64,000 nt of DNA from Musa acuminata AAA Group (GCF_036884655.1 NC_088342.1:10411501-10475500); one strand, 5' to 3'; positions 12,301 through 24,445 are shown, counted from the stretch's first letter. Numbers and translations are program-made. Notes: generated by a model not told the origin, from the letters alone.

Positions 12301-15300
12301 AGCGCACATATTTTGGTTTGATGTGGATGAAACTGAAGTCACCAAAGTCAACCTTTGATAGAAAAAATATCCCTTACCTCCACGAAAAAGACAGAACTGC
12401 AAATGCATAATGGATTTTAAAAAGTTGACAATTACCCAAAATGCATCTGGATGTCTTCTTAGATAAGCAGTACGTGCAGCTTCATTATCATCTTCAGAAA
12501 CCTAACAAGAAGGTTATGTTGCAGAAAATTTGAACCAAGAGGTTTCAATAATAGGACAATGTTGTGTGAGAAAAGAAGAAAAATAACTAGAAAAACAGTG
12601 CATTTTACCACAACAAGATTATAAAATATGCAACTCAGAAGTTAAGAACAGGCATAGCAAACAAGTCTTATGTCACATACTGGAAATCTATGTTATCTTA
12701 GGAAATGATATGGCTTTAGGCACTTTAGAGTCTAGACTGCAAGTGAAGTTATCATAATTGACTACTATATAAAAAGGAGAACTGTAGAAAATTAACAGGC
12801 ACATAACAAATGGGCATTGAAAAATGCATTTATTTTCCAATACACATTTAATCCTTATAACTCTTTATTACTTAGGTTGCAATATTCAATAACATTAATG
12901 ACTTGAAAGCTCATAAAAGTGAGAACCTAAGAGGTCTCTAGAAATTGGAATTATTAAGTGACATTCAAGGCTGCAGAACCAATGAAATAAAGGCATTTCC
13001 CCGAACAAAGACAATCCTGTGTGTCTCTTGGGTAATCCGGATACGATTACATATTCTAGTCAAACAGTGCTAAGTGAACATCATCCACCCAAACACTTTA
13101 CGAAAGAAGAAAGAGAAAATTTTACAAACCGGAACAGCATCCCCATATATGGTGACAACTATATCAGTCCTATCTTCAGGATCCTTTGCTACAAGCAATG
13201 AGCACTTAGGATTTGCCAACAAATTCTGCATGCATCAAATAATTTTCCATTAAAATACTGTAAAAGAAAAACCTTAAGGAAACAAAAAACGAGAAGTAGA
13301 ATGCCGTAAAGTTATCCACAGAGGAAATTATCTAGTTCAGAAATTATCTAGTTATCAAACCTTTGAATGGACAGCTAAGCTACTGACTGCTAGTATGGGA
13401 GAACCATCATGATCACATGCAAAATCAACCATGGATCCGGAAGGATAACCCTCGTGGACCTGCACAAGTAAGTACGTAGCTTATGTCTGATGTTAATTGG
13501 CTTTCAAAAGCTTGAATTGAATAACATGGAATGATCTATATGATCCATTGCTCAGAAGAAATATTTTTAGCACTAAGTTCCAGTTCAGATATCACTGAGA
13601 AATATTTTCAACCCTACATTTTCTCCACCAAGACTGTTCCTTGCAAAAGTCGCTGTGCACAGAAGAAGTCCGAACAACACTGATAACGAAATATGGACAT
13701 ATGCACAGATTTATACGTATACAAACTTGTACATGTAATCCCAAGATAAAGTAGATCAATAAGAGCATATACAGGAATATGAGCAACGTAAGCATAACTT
13801 AAGTCTTAATCCTACAAAATCAATGATGAATGTATAGAAAGAAAGAAAAAGAAATATGCATATTAGGAGGCACACACCAGTCTTCACAAGAAAAAAAGTG
13901 CACCTCCTGTTTAAATATACCTAATAGATCTATTGTTCAGTACTTAAAGCTGAAATGGACATATGCCAAAGTTGTCAACAAGCAGCTAATGGAGAATTAT
14001 CGGTAATGCAAAATAATTTTTGTTACGAAATAAGGAAAGATGCCAGTATGTCACATTGATTGTATGATACATAGTTTTTCTAGTGTACATCAAACTTATG
14101 AAAATTTGTTCATGAGCAGGGAATTAAGTCAACAACAATACAACTGTCAGACATAATAGACACCGACAGAATCAACAGAGGTTCTTCAGTTTCCAATTAC
14201 TGAAATACCAAAAGAGCCAAAGCAATGAACAGCAACAACAGTGTGGTATCTTCTCATGGCACAAGTTAATTTTAACAAACCACGATTTGAAAAAAAAAAC
14301 TCATTGATTAAATTCAAAAGTTTATTTATCGAGTTCAAAGTGGTTGAATAAAGATACAATTAGCATAGGATAACAACATATAAATTTAATAAACTGATTG
14401 ATTACACCAATCCACCTGAGAAAAGGTAGAGAGCATGCCCCGAGTGCTGAGATCAAGTAGTGTTCGTATTTCTTCAACAGGAGAAAGTCGAGCAGCAGCT
14501 TCCTACAATAAAAGAGAAAATTTAATCAATTCATGACGCACACAATTACAAAACTTAATGTGTGCCAATTACCTTCAAATCCATATCACTCAAGAAAACG
14601 TAACCACCATATTGATGCCATCTTCACATACCAAGTTACAAACTATTTATGGTGAATTTCCATGAGTTCAACGATAAGACCACGCTACTTGTATCTTATT
14701 ATGCTGCTTTTAAGCTTGCTTCTCAATTTTTGTTTTCTTTAGTCCTTGATAATGTTCTCAAGCCACTAGCATTTTTAACAATTGCACACTCAATATAACT
14801 GATCAAGCACCAACGAACTTCGATAAGAAAGTCAAAAGTAATTTCTTACATATCAGAATGATCATCCTCATTGACACCATATTAAACATGCCCACACACA
14901 TGAAACACAGAATGATCATCCAAATAATCAACTGGAAATACACACCTGATGAGCACGAATCTTCTCGAAGGCATCCGAAACCCCCGTCACATCACCTGGC
15001 GCCGCCATCTGAGGTGAAAATTGATCGCAAATCGATCGGTAGACTGACCTCAGAACACGATTGATCGGGGAAGAAAAAGAATCGATAGCTTATCCAAATC
15101 CGAGGGATTATGTTGACCTGGGAGGAGGACGGCGAGGCGGACGAGGCCATGGCGCGGGGGGAGAAGGCGGCGAAGAGGCGGCGGCGTGAAGGAGAAGAGA
15201 GCTTCGCTGAATGGGACAGCGGTTTAGTAAACGGCAAGCGATTGACCAAGGGGGAGACGAAGGAGGGCAAGCGGACGGGTGGCGTTCGCAACACGGTCGT

Positions 15301-15303
15301 CAT
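9339..15303 (-). CDS. Glutamyl-tRNA reductase-binding protein, chloroplast (PGR7/GluBP type)
   Basis: Twelve exons: 15118-15303, 14946-15008, 14416-14502, 13361-13459, 13130-13225, 12436-12501, 12262-12352, 12051-12118, 11919-11984, 11730-11780, 9581-9645 and 9339-9402. All introns are GT-AG, the frame closes exactly, and the product has 333 residues. In Arabidopsis this family tethers glutamyl-tRNA reductase to thylakoids and so partitions 5-aminolevulinate synthesis. Residues 1 to about 60 are a basic, Ser-rich transit peptide. Residues about 80-235 form an FMN-binding split-barrel, pyridoxamine-phosphate-oxidase-like domain (MVDFACDHDGSPILAVSSLA; VSGVATALLGSG). Residues 253-333 are a DUF2470/HugZ-like C-terminal domain (SHMNRDHQEDTKAIVQHSTS; LKLRIPFPRRAQDRKDVKTL). 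An ATG eight codons further upstream (15327) is an alternative start. The family assignment is strong from memory; the exact symbol is not certain. Confidence 0.88.
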
Positions 15304-15322
15304 CCCTCTACGCCGCCTCCAC

Positions 15323-15326
<4 letters not shown>

Positions 15327-15362
<36 letters not shown>
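15327..15362. repeat. (CT)n microsatellite, GA-rich on the coding strand of the GluBP gene
   Basis: About 36 bp of CT repeat lie immediately upstream of the minus-strand start codon, so the transcript leader or proximal promoter carries a GA tract. Confidence 0.93.
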
Positions 15363-15366
<4 letters not shown>

Positions 15367-17059
15367 TTGCCTCTTCCGTTACGTTTTCTTTTCTTTTATT
15401 ATATTATTTCCCTTTTCTTTAAAAAGAAAAAAAATAGCAACCATATCTCTCCCCACACACAACCCTATTCATGTACAATTTTGACATAATTACTAAATTA
15501 CCTAAAAAAATTTACATTCATATATTTCTGATTTTTTATGTTCATCTTTTGTATATTAAATTTATTTATCAAAATAGATTCAAAAATCTCATCTAATATA
15601 TATTTACATCTAATATCTAATAGATTAAGGTAACTGAAGCTTAAAATAGTCTTGTCATGTACTAATCACTGACCCAACATTAATAGTTCGAAACCTTATA
15701 ATTTCGATTTAGTACATAATAAATATATATATATATATAAATACTTTAAATTTAATTTAAAAATATATTTCTTTTCACAGAACTTAATGACAATAAAAGA
15801 TCTCAAGAATAGTCTGGACACTATAATGATCAATAAGTCTATGCTTTGTTTCATTCTAATCCACGAACATAAAAAGAAAAAATAACAAGAAAGAAAGAAA
15901 AAGTTGATGGAGTATTTCTTGCCAATATGATACATAAGATATATCAATTTATGCAATCTTTTCTCACTCTTATCACTGGTCATACCAAAGGAGATCTTAT
16001 TGGGGGTGTAGAGGCACATCAATTGGCAAAGCTCTATGTGTGCACATGGTGATGTATGAGAGAGAGGAAACAAAATGTCAAAGCTCTAAAGACTCAGTTT
16101 CTTCAAGGCTAAGTTACAGGTGATAAAGACCAATACAAATTGAATTCCAAATCCTTTGCACTCAGAGTTGCTTTCAAGTTTCATCTTTGTGTTGATGTTG
16201 CTGGTGACTCTGTAGGTCAACTGTAACCATGACAGAGAAAGGAGAAGAGCCATGGAGGTATTAGGTGAGCTGGAAGTATAAAGCATAAATTTGGAAAGCA
16301 GCTGACCAAAATACAAGTATCCATAAAGCTTTATTTCAAAGTTGAAAATTGCTTTCAAATCAATCCAACCTACTAAATTTAGAAGTCGCATGTATCCTTC
16401 TTTTTGACATCTACATAGTTTTTTCATCAACACATAAAATAAAATAATGATGTGGTAATACACCTATCAAGTATTGAAACTTTATTTGATATTTTAAAAA
16501 TATCAATTAACTTAATTGATAAAGATCTTGACGACGGATAATAATATTCATTCATCATTTACCTATGCATGAAATAAATAAAAAAATATTTGGAACATAA
16601 TAATCTAGATATTAATATTTTGCTTTAGTAGAATGGATTGATGAGATCCCTTGGTAGGGGCCATAGCTCAACTTCAATTTCACATTGGCAATACCAAGCA
16701 AATTCTTAGTCTATCTTTTGATTCACATCATAGAAGCTGAGCACTTCACTTCTTTCCTAAAGAAGTGAAGCCTCCATCACAAATTGTTGCTCAACACACT
16801 CAGTTTTTTCTTCTTCTGAGGAATGAAGTGCAGAGCAGTAATGATAATATACTTTCTCATCAAACAAAACCTTCCTGCATATAATTCATCATTTGTAGGT
16901 GGAAGCAAACCAGAGATTACTGGGAACACATGTCTGCCCAAAAGTCAAACTTGGTCCTCTTGATAGAGTGTAAGGGGGAACATTTCAGGCTTAATGAGCA
17001 AGTTTTATTCATCAAATAAACTACAAAAAAATAAAAAGGTCCTCCTCACCCCCTTTGAT
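15363..17059. other. AT-rich intergenic region
   Basis: No gene is recognised. Two minus-strand frames of about 125 codons (15696-16073 and 16086-16463) are low-complexity, with no start context or domain. A perfect 12-bp inverted repeat with a 3-bp loop lies at about 16745-16771 (cttcacttcttt...aaagaagtgaag). Sequence from about 16900 to 17059 is probably the 3' UTR of the DUF1639 gene. Confidence 0.5.
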
Positions 17060-18100
17060 TCATTCTGAATCACTCTCCATACACATAGCCTTCAATCCTC
17101 TCCTCCTCTGCAAAACAAGAAATCATAAGTGAAAATTAAGCTCTTCGGGCATCATGTTCAGAACCAAAGAAACAATTCAATAGGAACTTTACTGAACTAT
17201 ATTGAGGTAAGGAGGAAGAGCAAGAGAGAAGATTTGTTGTAAGTTCAAAGATAATATATACCTTTCTCGATCCCTTCTTCTCCCTCACCTCATACCTCTC
17301 CTGAGAAAGATCTGAGAGCCATGCCCCTGGACTCACCAACTGCGCCGAATCCAACAAGAAAACAAAGGAAAGAAAGCCTTAATCCTACTTGTATGAAAAT
17401 AAGGGAAAGAAGATCCAAAATTTGCCCAATTTATATGTCAAGGGAGGCGAGAGGGAAGAGACGAGCCATACAAGTATGCATTTTTGGACGAACTTGGACC
17501 TCTTCTTGGGTCTCTGAGGCAGCTTACACCCCTTCATGGCCATGAAATCCTCCTCCTTCTCCTTGTTCGACAGCGAGACGAAGAACCTGGGCAGCACCGC
17601 GGCGCCTCTCTCATCCCCGACTCCGCCGCCGGCCCCGTTCTCCCCCTCGCAGCCGTGCGCCACCGAACCCCTCGTGGTGTAGCAGCGGTCCTCCTTCTCC
17701 GGCGACAACGACACAGAGCGCGACCTCCGATTCTCGCTCCCAGCAGACTCCGACCGCCTGCCGAGAAATCCGGGCATTTATTAGTCTATTTCCCCACCGG
17801 AGACGCCTAGAACGAAACCAAAATCTCTCTTTTTTAGTTCGTCTGGTCGATTTACCTGTGGGGGAGTTGGGCAGGGCGGTGAAACCGCGGCGTGGGGAAG
17901 TCCTTGTCGCCTCCGGTGACAACGCGGCGGTTGATCCGGGACGTAGCCCGCCTCCGGCCGTCGGATTTAGCCGGGGAGCCCTCGTCCCTGACCTTGACGC
18001 AACGGAGGCGCTTGCGGCTTCCCCACTGCAAGGGGAAATCAGGCTCCGGAGGAGCCGCTCTTAGAGGGGCACCTCTCTGCTCCTTCGATTCCTTCTCCAT
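17060..18100 (-). CDS. DUF1639 family protein
   Basis: Exons 17856-18100, 17472-17757, 17262-17339 and 17060-17107 (minus strand), all GT-AG, give 218 residues. The function of this plant-specific family is unknown. The N terminus MEKESKEQRGAPLR is followed by PDFPLQWGSRKRLRCVK, a conserved basic motif. A Ser/Arg-rich disordered middle contains SLSPEKEDRCYTTRGS. The DUF1639 core is at residues about 146-202 (SNKEKEEDFMAMKGCKLPQR, KKRSKFVQKCIL, then VSPGAWLSDLSQERYEVREK). The protein ends in MESDSE. Basic runs (KKRSK, SRKRRRG) suggest nuclear localisation, which is inference. The start at 18100 is the first Met of the conserved N-terminal motif. The frame extends upstream to 18418, but that part has no family features and is taken as 5' UTR. 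Confidence 0.9.
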
Positions 18101-18990
18101 CTGCACAAAAGAAGCCCCCTCCCTCCGGTTAGTCTCAAGCAAAAGACAACCACAAAACGCCCTTCTCCCACTCCAAGATCTGATCTTTCTGCCGAGAGAC
18201 AGCGGGAAACGACCAAAAGAGACAGCTTTACAGATCTCGTCGCTGTTTCCCTCTCGCAAGACCGATGATAACGCGGGATTACAAGGAAAAGCAGATGGAA
18301 GAGCAGAGGAAGGCTTACGAGAGGAGCAGCTCCAAAATCTCACCCACCCAGTTCTTTCTCCTCCTCCTCTTCTTCCTCTACTTCTTGCTTGGCTTGTGCG
18401 TGTACCAACCAGCCACATATCGGCGAGAGATTAATAGAGCTGTTTGAGCCGCAATTTGGACCGTAGGTTTTCGCATGGACGAGTAGATGATAGATGCTGG
18501 CTATAGGAAATGCTTCGTTTCCTATTTTGTTCTGTTTTGGCGCCTATTAGGTTATCCGCACCGGACGGTGAGCACACCACATGTATTATGTTCAAAATTT
18601 CTATATACATCACTGATTTTTTTTACAATTAATTTTTTAATACTTCAATTGGAAATCTAAAATTAAGCTCAATTAAGCTCTCTACAATCTATGTTTCATT
18701 TATTCATCTACTAGTTTTTCTATATTTAAATTTAAATTTTAATTTTTTTCTAAAGAACAAGTAAACATTTATCCGATAAAAAAAAGCTAATTTGAGTTAA
18801 AAATATATATTTTTTAATATTTATTTTAATTTAAAATGAGTTTTTAAAGGGTATTAATATCTTTATATGAAGTTTTTATGTATAATAAAATAAAATTTTA
18901 ATGGGTAAATACGAAATTTAATCATTTGAAAGATATATATTTTCAGAAAAAAGGGGGTTTTCAAGCTTTCTTTTTTCTAATCATACTTAT
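18101..18990. other. Leader of the DUF1639 gene, then AT-rich spacer
   Basis: 18101 to about 18430 is GC-richer and likely the 5' UTR and promoter of the minus-strand DUF1639 gene. 18580-18990 is very AT-rich with no gene visible. Confidence 0.45.
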
Positions 18991-19019
18991 TATTAGACGC
19001 TATATATTTGAATCGATTC

Positions 19020-19480
19020 GTGTCCCGTCTGGAGTAACGATTTAGATCCCGACAAAGGAGTCGACCCATATCTACGAACGTTCCACTCCGGCCCACCACA
19101 TCCTTCTCCATGATTGCCTCCCGTTCTCTAACTCGTGTTCTAAGCCGGTGACAAAGTTCCGATACCAATGTGTGCGCTGTCCGCCCTCGAGCCTCTGTGA
19201 TCGGCATCCCCAGCGGTGTAAGAATCTGCGGGGCCTTCGTGCTCGGCGGCAGCCGCCGGAGCGTCGCTCTCCGCCACGCTGGTGGCCGGACGACTGCCGC
19301 CTTCGCACCCCTGCCTCGATGGAGGAATTGCTCGACCACTTCAATTGCCTCGGAAAGAAGTCTGCCCTCTTCGGCGTTGCCTTCTACTCTTCCCAAGGTG
19401 CGATCTTTTTTGGCTTCTTCTTTTCTTCCTCTCCAATTTGTCTCCCTCCACCTTCTCTTCTTTGTCATTCAATTTGAGAA
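19020..19480 (+). other. GC-rich island with a candidate first exon, unidentified
   Basis: A sharp GC and CpG rise in an otherwise AT-rich region. On the plus strand an open frame runs from about 19148, with an internal ATG at 19319 giving MEELLDHFNCLGKKSALFGV and AFYSSQG, then a plausible donor (CAAG|gtgcga) at about 19399. Another frame gives an Arg/Ser/Ala-rich stretch like an organelle transit peptide. I could not find following exons before 23 kb. It may be a first exon, a truncated gene or a CpG-rich remnant. Confidence 0.3.
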
Positions 19481-20496
19481 CGAGAGAATCTACGAGGCTG
19501 CAGACGATTATAAAGGCAAAGAGCATCACTCATGTTGGCATGTAGATGATGCAGAGCATCTGAAACTACTATGTGTTGGTGAAATGATACAAAGGAATAC
19601 TAGCACTGAGAAGCGGGTTGGCCGTTCACCAATAAGTTAGCTGATTAAGAGCATTAAACACCATGCACCGTCTCAGCCATTTGAGCTTGCAATTTTCTTC
19701 GCCATAATTTCCTAAATCTTTGCTTTGTTAGATTCTCTACAATCTTCTGGTAATCAAATCTGTCTTCCATTCGTTGACCTCATGTATTAGTCAATGTTGA
19801 TGCAAAGACTGTAACCATTGAAGGTGTTGTGTAAACCTAGTCGAAGCCTCATGAAGTTTTCTTTGATGAAGAGGTTCTTTTCCTTTTGCATTTTTTCTTT
19901 TCGTATGACAGATTTCTCATTCACATGGCAGACAGCATATCAAGTCTTTCAATTAGTGGTGAAATATAAGAACAATCGAATACGTCAATGGCTATTATGG
20001 ATATCATCGCAGGAAACAACATGCCTTGATTGCAATGATTAAGTCGGCATTAAACTTTTTTGCTTTTAATGTAACTTATAGAAGTTGATGATGGACCTTG
20101 GTGTCATAGTAAAAATGCTACTATGCAATCTAGGTGGTAAGGATTCGGATCACGGAATCAGTCTCTTAGGAGTAAATTCAATTACAATATCCCATCCCTA
20201 TACCCCATATTGGTGGGAGTTTTATACACTTAAGAACATGGAAGATATGTCTAGGATTTAAGAGAGGATTATAAAAGATCATGTCCCAAGTCACTTGCTA
20301 CATATATTCATTAAAAAGAATCTATCAGAAAGAAGGTTATGTTAGTTGCTAGTTAGAAGTATAAATGACTGTATCTTAGTCACTAATATCCAATCTACAG
20401 CTACTGCTTGGGTCCTGTAAAGTATTATTCCTTCCCAAATAATTCGGCACAAGTTGGGAATATCCTACCATGAATTTGTTGCTAAATTAGCTACTA
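19481..20496. other. Non-coding spacer
   Basis: No gene or repeat that I can support. Short open frames have no conserved features. Confidence 0.5.
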
Positions 20497-20504
20497 ATGT
20501 AAAG

Positions 20505-20754
20505 CATGGTTTGCAGTACCGGTCCATACCGCCCGGTACGGGCGGTACGTACCGGTCCGACAGACTTTCGGTACGCGGACCATATGCTACCGTTCCGACA
20601 CTGTAGCAGTACTGTAGCTCTGTAGCACTGCTACAGTGCTCGGCACGCCTGAATATACCGCTCGGTACACCTGGGTGTACCGAGCGGTATACCGTACCGT
20701 ACCGGTACCGAGCTCAGATCGAAACTCCGGTACGATACGGTATTGCGAACCTTG
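20505..20754. mobile_element. hAT-like MITE, copy 1 (250 bp), with 8-bp target duplication
   Basis: Flanked on both sides by the perfect 8-bp direct repeat ATGTAAAG (20497-20504 and 20755-20762). The termini are inverted: CATGGTTTGCAGTACCG at the left and the reverse complement of CAAGGTTCGCAATACCG at the right. The interior is a CG-rich, self-complementary mosaic of CGGTAC/GTACCG words plus a CTGTAGCAGTACTGTAGC segment. An 8-bp duplication with CA...TG ends is the hAT superfamily signature. There is no coding capacity. A relative lies at 32825-33290. Confidence 0.9.
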
Positions 20755-20762
20755 ATGTAAAG

Positions 20763-22990
20763 TACTTCACTGTTGTTTATAATCACAGTTCTAACAACCA
20801 ATCTCAATTTATGTTAAAGACATTTTTATCAAAGTGAAGTTTGGTTTGTAGAAGCAGGTTGTTGGAGATCGAGTAGTTTAATAATTTTAAGACTTTGAAA
20901 CTCTATGTAAGTTTAAGCTAGCGTGCTCTATACTTGGTTTACTCTTATTATATCTAGGAGAATTATCTGGCCCAGTTCACCTCATCGTCTTTGTAACTTT
21001 ATTTATTTTTTTTACTTTTCATCTCAAGTAGTAGTAGCAGTCTTAATTGCAATTTTATATATAGATTCAGGTTGCAGCAATATGGTGGACACTACAAAAA
21101 AAATTCGATCACTCTTATTTGCATGACTTCTTTGAGTTTCTTTCCATATTGTTTCTCTTCTCTAGTTTTATGTATTAGAATCTACTTTGTATGGATAATA
21201 ATATTCCCATGTTTTTGCCTCCCAAGCATTTTGGGTTGTGTCTCCTATGGCAGGGGGGGATTTAGTAGTCTGTACATTGTAACATAATTGGCATTCTATT
21301 ATAGCTTGTACATGATATGTCCTGCAAAAAGATCCAATATTTTATTCACATGTAGGTTTGAAGATGATAATTAGCACCATTATAGTCTTGGTGTTTCTCT
21401 GATCACCATGTGAATGAAGTGTTATATAATGCAAAGACAAAACAAAACAAAGGATTTTATCCATGTAACACCTGATTAATTTATATGCTGTTAAGTGAAT
21501 GAGCTATTATCTGTCCTTTTTTTTCTTTCCCTCTGTCCTTGCCTTTTCCTCATGGTGGTGGATGAGTATTATCTAGAGAATTGATAAATAGCAAATGTGA
21601 TGTCTACAGTAAATGGGTTATTGCAAGGGGCAATATCCGTCTATGGTAACAATTGTCCTCCCTTGGATGGAATGGATCAAAATTGATTTAACTGACCATT
21701 TGTTCAATTCTTATCCGCTATGAATGACTTCTTGCAATAGGGCAAAGGAATTGGCCAAGATTAGCTTCGTCTTGAAATGGTACTGCAAACGATTGAACTA
21801 TTCTCTTTGAATTGGTTGATACTACGAATTACAGTGTAAAGTCAGCTTTTTATAAATCATTATATTTGTGAGTACATTGGTTAAAACCCAATGGTTCCAT
21901 TCAACCTAGCTGTTATGTTGGACTGTGGTCAGGTTAACTCTAGCTGGCTAGCAGGTGGAGTTGATCTTGGGTCGAGCAATATGTTTCTTAATTCTAACTT
22001 TCATTTTAGTTTGATTCAACCAGTTTAATTTTTCTTTGAAGGAATCTATAGATATTGTTTGGCCTCGCCAACTCATTTGTGGAAGTCAAGCAACCTTGGC
22101 TCCAATCTGGGATGGCAACATGAATCAAGTTGCAAACAACTCTAATCTTATTCTACAGCTTAACCCTGACCTAAACTGTTGCAAAGGCTGCCCATTTCAT
22201 ATAGAATTGCATTTGTATGTCAAACATGTACATTTCTAGCTGTAACAATGGATGAACAAATTTCCAATGACTTGTTTCTGGAATATTTTTCACTGCAGAT
22301 ATAATATACTTTTTTTTCTTATAGACGATATCTGTTTACAAGCTTAATAAACCATGTGGATAGTTTATATGTGGCCAGAAATTTTCTGCTCTCCTATTTT
22401 TCTCTATCAAACACTATCGAGTAAACCAACAATATTTGACTTGCCATCGAGGTTGTCAATCTTCATTACTTTATCAAGTGTTTGAGAGTGAGATTGATAT
22501 AAAATTTGAAAATCTAAACCGAATGATGTCTACATCTCCTTGATTAAAAATCAAAGCAAATTCTTTCTCTTTTTTTCAATGTTTAGGATATTTGTTTAAC
22601 TATAAGTTGTCATCATATCAATAAAAATACTCATCGTCTTGGCTTTATGCATTCATTCTTTACAGCTTGATTAAGATGACTCATGATACTGAGTTTACTG
22701 AGGCAAAATTGCTTTCACATCTCTCCATAGTGATCTTTATACTCTCTGTATTTATGTTTAGTGCATATATTCCTACAAAATGGAGAAATTTGCATATGTA
22801 TCTTTATAGTTAATATCTGGCCAATTTTCATTTGATTGTTTGAGGATAGATGTTTAATTTCTCATATTATATTCTCCTGAAGATTTTTCATAATTTAAAA
22901 TCTATTATTCTGATGGCAGCCAATCTCAGCAGCACCAAGTCTTCTTGCAAACTATGGTTCCAGCATATATGGTAGGTGAAAGACTTCAAT
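20763..22990. other. Non-coding intergenic region
   Basis: About 2.2 kb of AT-rich sequence without a gene I can recognise. Short frames at 20923-21287 and 22036-22239 show no domain, signal or conserved motif. Confidence 0.5.

Positions 22991-22994
<4 letters not shown>

Positions 22995-23039
<45 letters not shown>
22995..23039. repeat. (CT)n microsatellite upstream of the AGP gene
   Basis: About 45 bp of uninterrupted CT repeat, about 210 bp upstream of the TATA box of the arabinogalactan peptide gene. Confidence 0.95.
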
Positions 23040-23041
<2 letters not shown>

Positions 23042-23250
23042 GGCCTGCACAACCTGTCATCAACATGCGCCTTGGCCTTCATTTGGTGCATCCATTCACA
23101 TTTCTCTACTCATTTCGTTCCAATTCATCAACAGCCGTCCTCCTGCAATCTTTGACCGCTTCTTTCCTCCTTGCTAAGTCAGGCTTCTTCCTTCCTAACC
23201 ACGCAAAAACAACACGCCAAAATAGAGCCCACCCAACCCCCTCTCCCCGC

Positions 23251-23258
23251 TATATAAA
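23251..23258 (+). promoter_or_regulatory. TATA box of the arabinogalactan peptide gene
   Basis: TATATAAA in a C-rich context (ccccgcTATATAAAcccc), 113 bp from its end to the start codon. This leaves a leader of about 80 nt. Confidence 0.8.
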
Positions 23259-23370
23259 CCCCACCTCCCTCTCTCCCTCCACCACATCAAGCCATTCCCA
23301 GTTCCATCTGCTTCTCTTTCCTTCCCAAGCCAATCGTTTCCCCCTTTCCAAACTCCCATCGCTACCGACA

Positions 23371-23568
23371 ATGGAGGCTGGTCGTAAGCTCGTGCTTTTC
23401 ACCGTGGCCATGATGGCCGTGGTCATGGCTTCTTCCTTGGTCGAGAAGGTGGCCGCGGTCGATGCTCCTGCCCCCAGCCCCACCTCCGGTGCTGTCACCG
23501 CACCCGCTGCACCTGCTGCCGTCCTTGCCTCGATCTCCGTCCTCCTCTTCGGATACTTCCTCTGCTGA
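23371..23568 (+). CDS. Arabinogalactan peptide (AGP12/13/14-like), GPI-anchored
   Basis: 65 residues with no intron. Residues 1 to about 28 (MEAGRKLVLFTVAMMAVVMA and on) are a signal peptide cleaved near VAA|VDAP. The mature core VDAPAPSPTSGAVTAPAAP has the Ala-Pro and Ser-Pro dipeptides that are hydroxylated and arabinogalactosylated. The hydrophobic C terminus (AAVLASISVLLFGYFLC) is a GPI-attachment signal. The predicted product is a very short glycopeptide on the outer plasma membrane. The frame is open far upstream (from 22945) through the CT repeat, but the TATA box at 23251 and the signal peptide fix the start at 23371. The final Cys is unusual for this family but the layout is otherwise standard. 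Confidence 0.92.
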   Translation: MEAGRKLVLFTVAMMAVVMASSLVEKVAAVDAPAPSPTSGAVTAPAAPAAVLASISVLLFGYFLC

Positions 23569-24057
23569 GCGACACAGTTTTCTCCTTCTCTTACTCGTGG
23601 TTCCTTCATTTGTTGTTCTCCTCTGTCATGCATGTATTTGGTCTGATACGTTTTGGAGGAAGAGGAATACGTAGGAATTGATATCTGCATATGATGGTGA
23701 GGTGGTAAAGGATATGTAACATTGTATTTGTGTTTGATTATGTTGATCTGAGTTATTTTTTGTGGTTACAATTACATGAAATGAGAGATTGTATTGCCTC
23801 GTCACATTCCTCTCATTGTGATTTTTCATGTTTGTGGGTATGAATGAAGTCGTGATTTCAAACACATGATTAGGAACAGTAATCTTACTGTTCTTCCCCC
23901 CTCAGAGTTAGGAATAGTAATACTAACTCTGATGGAAGAACAGCATCGTAGGCACAAAGAGCAGATCTAATAATCCCATACTCTCTCAAATTGCGTCTAG
24001 TAACCTAGAGAAAGAGAAAGACTATAGCTAGAATAGTATCCACCTCTTGGGCCTACT
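23569..24057. other. AGP gene 3' region and hairpin-forming segment
   Basis: 3' UTR to about 23860, then a strong inverted-repeat segment (separate entry) and flank of the copia element. No gene is seen. Confidence 0.5.
23874..23943. other. Two overlapping, mutually exclusive hairpins
   Basis: Hairpin 1: GAACAGTA (23874-23881) pairs with TACTGTTC (23886-23893). Hairpin 2: CTGTTCTTCC and TCAGAGTTAG (23888-23911, with a CCCC bulge) pair with CTAACTCTGA and GGAAGAACAG (23923-23943, one unpaired T), around an 11-nt loop. The arms share CTGTTC, so only one can form at a time. It lies 115 bp from the copia LTR. A MITE remnant or a small-RNA hairpin are both possible. Confidence 0.6.
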
Positions 24058-24445
24058 TGCTAGATCTAGTCCTAGAAAATTTACTAAAGGGTAATTTTGG
24101 TAATCCAACAAAAACAATAAAGCGAAAAGATAAAAACGATAAGAAAATCATATTTATGTGGTTTGGTTAATTAACCTTGACCTATATCCACGGACGAAAA
24201 ATGAGCAAATCACTACTATAAAAGAGGGACTATTACAGATGCCTTAGGAAGATGTTCCTAGGCCATAAAATACTCGAAAATACTAAACAAGAAAAAATCC
24301 AAACTATAAGCCCAAACTATTTAACTGAGTGTGGACTTAAACCCAAAGCAAACACTTCAAAGTCCATGCCCTTATTTATAGTTCCAATAGGAGATAACAA
24401 GCTTGATTTTCCCAATGTGGGACTACGAAACTTGTCAAACTAACA
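24058..24445 (-). repeat. 3' LTR of the copia element
   Basis: 388 bp, TG...CA-type ends (tgctag at the left, ctaaca at the right on the plus strand), aligned over its whole length with 28712-29131. It contains a minus-strand TATA-type box (reverse complement of cttatttata at 24371). Confidence 0.9.

Noticed and set aside
15696..16463. Two 125-codon minus-strand ORFs
   Set aside because: AT-rich, Tyr/Ile/Phe-loaded, no domain and no splice context.
17852..18418. Extended DUF1639 N terminus starting at 18418
   Set aside because: The conserved family start is at 18100. The extension is Arg/Ser-rich without similarity and lies in probable 5' UTR.
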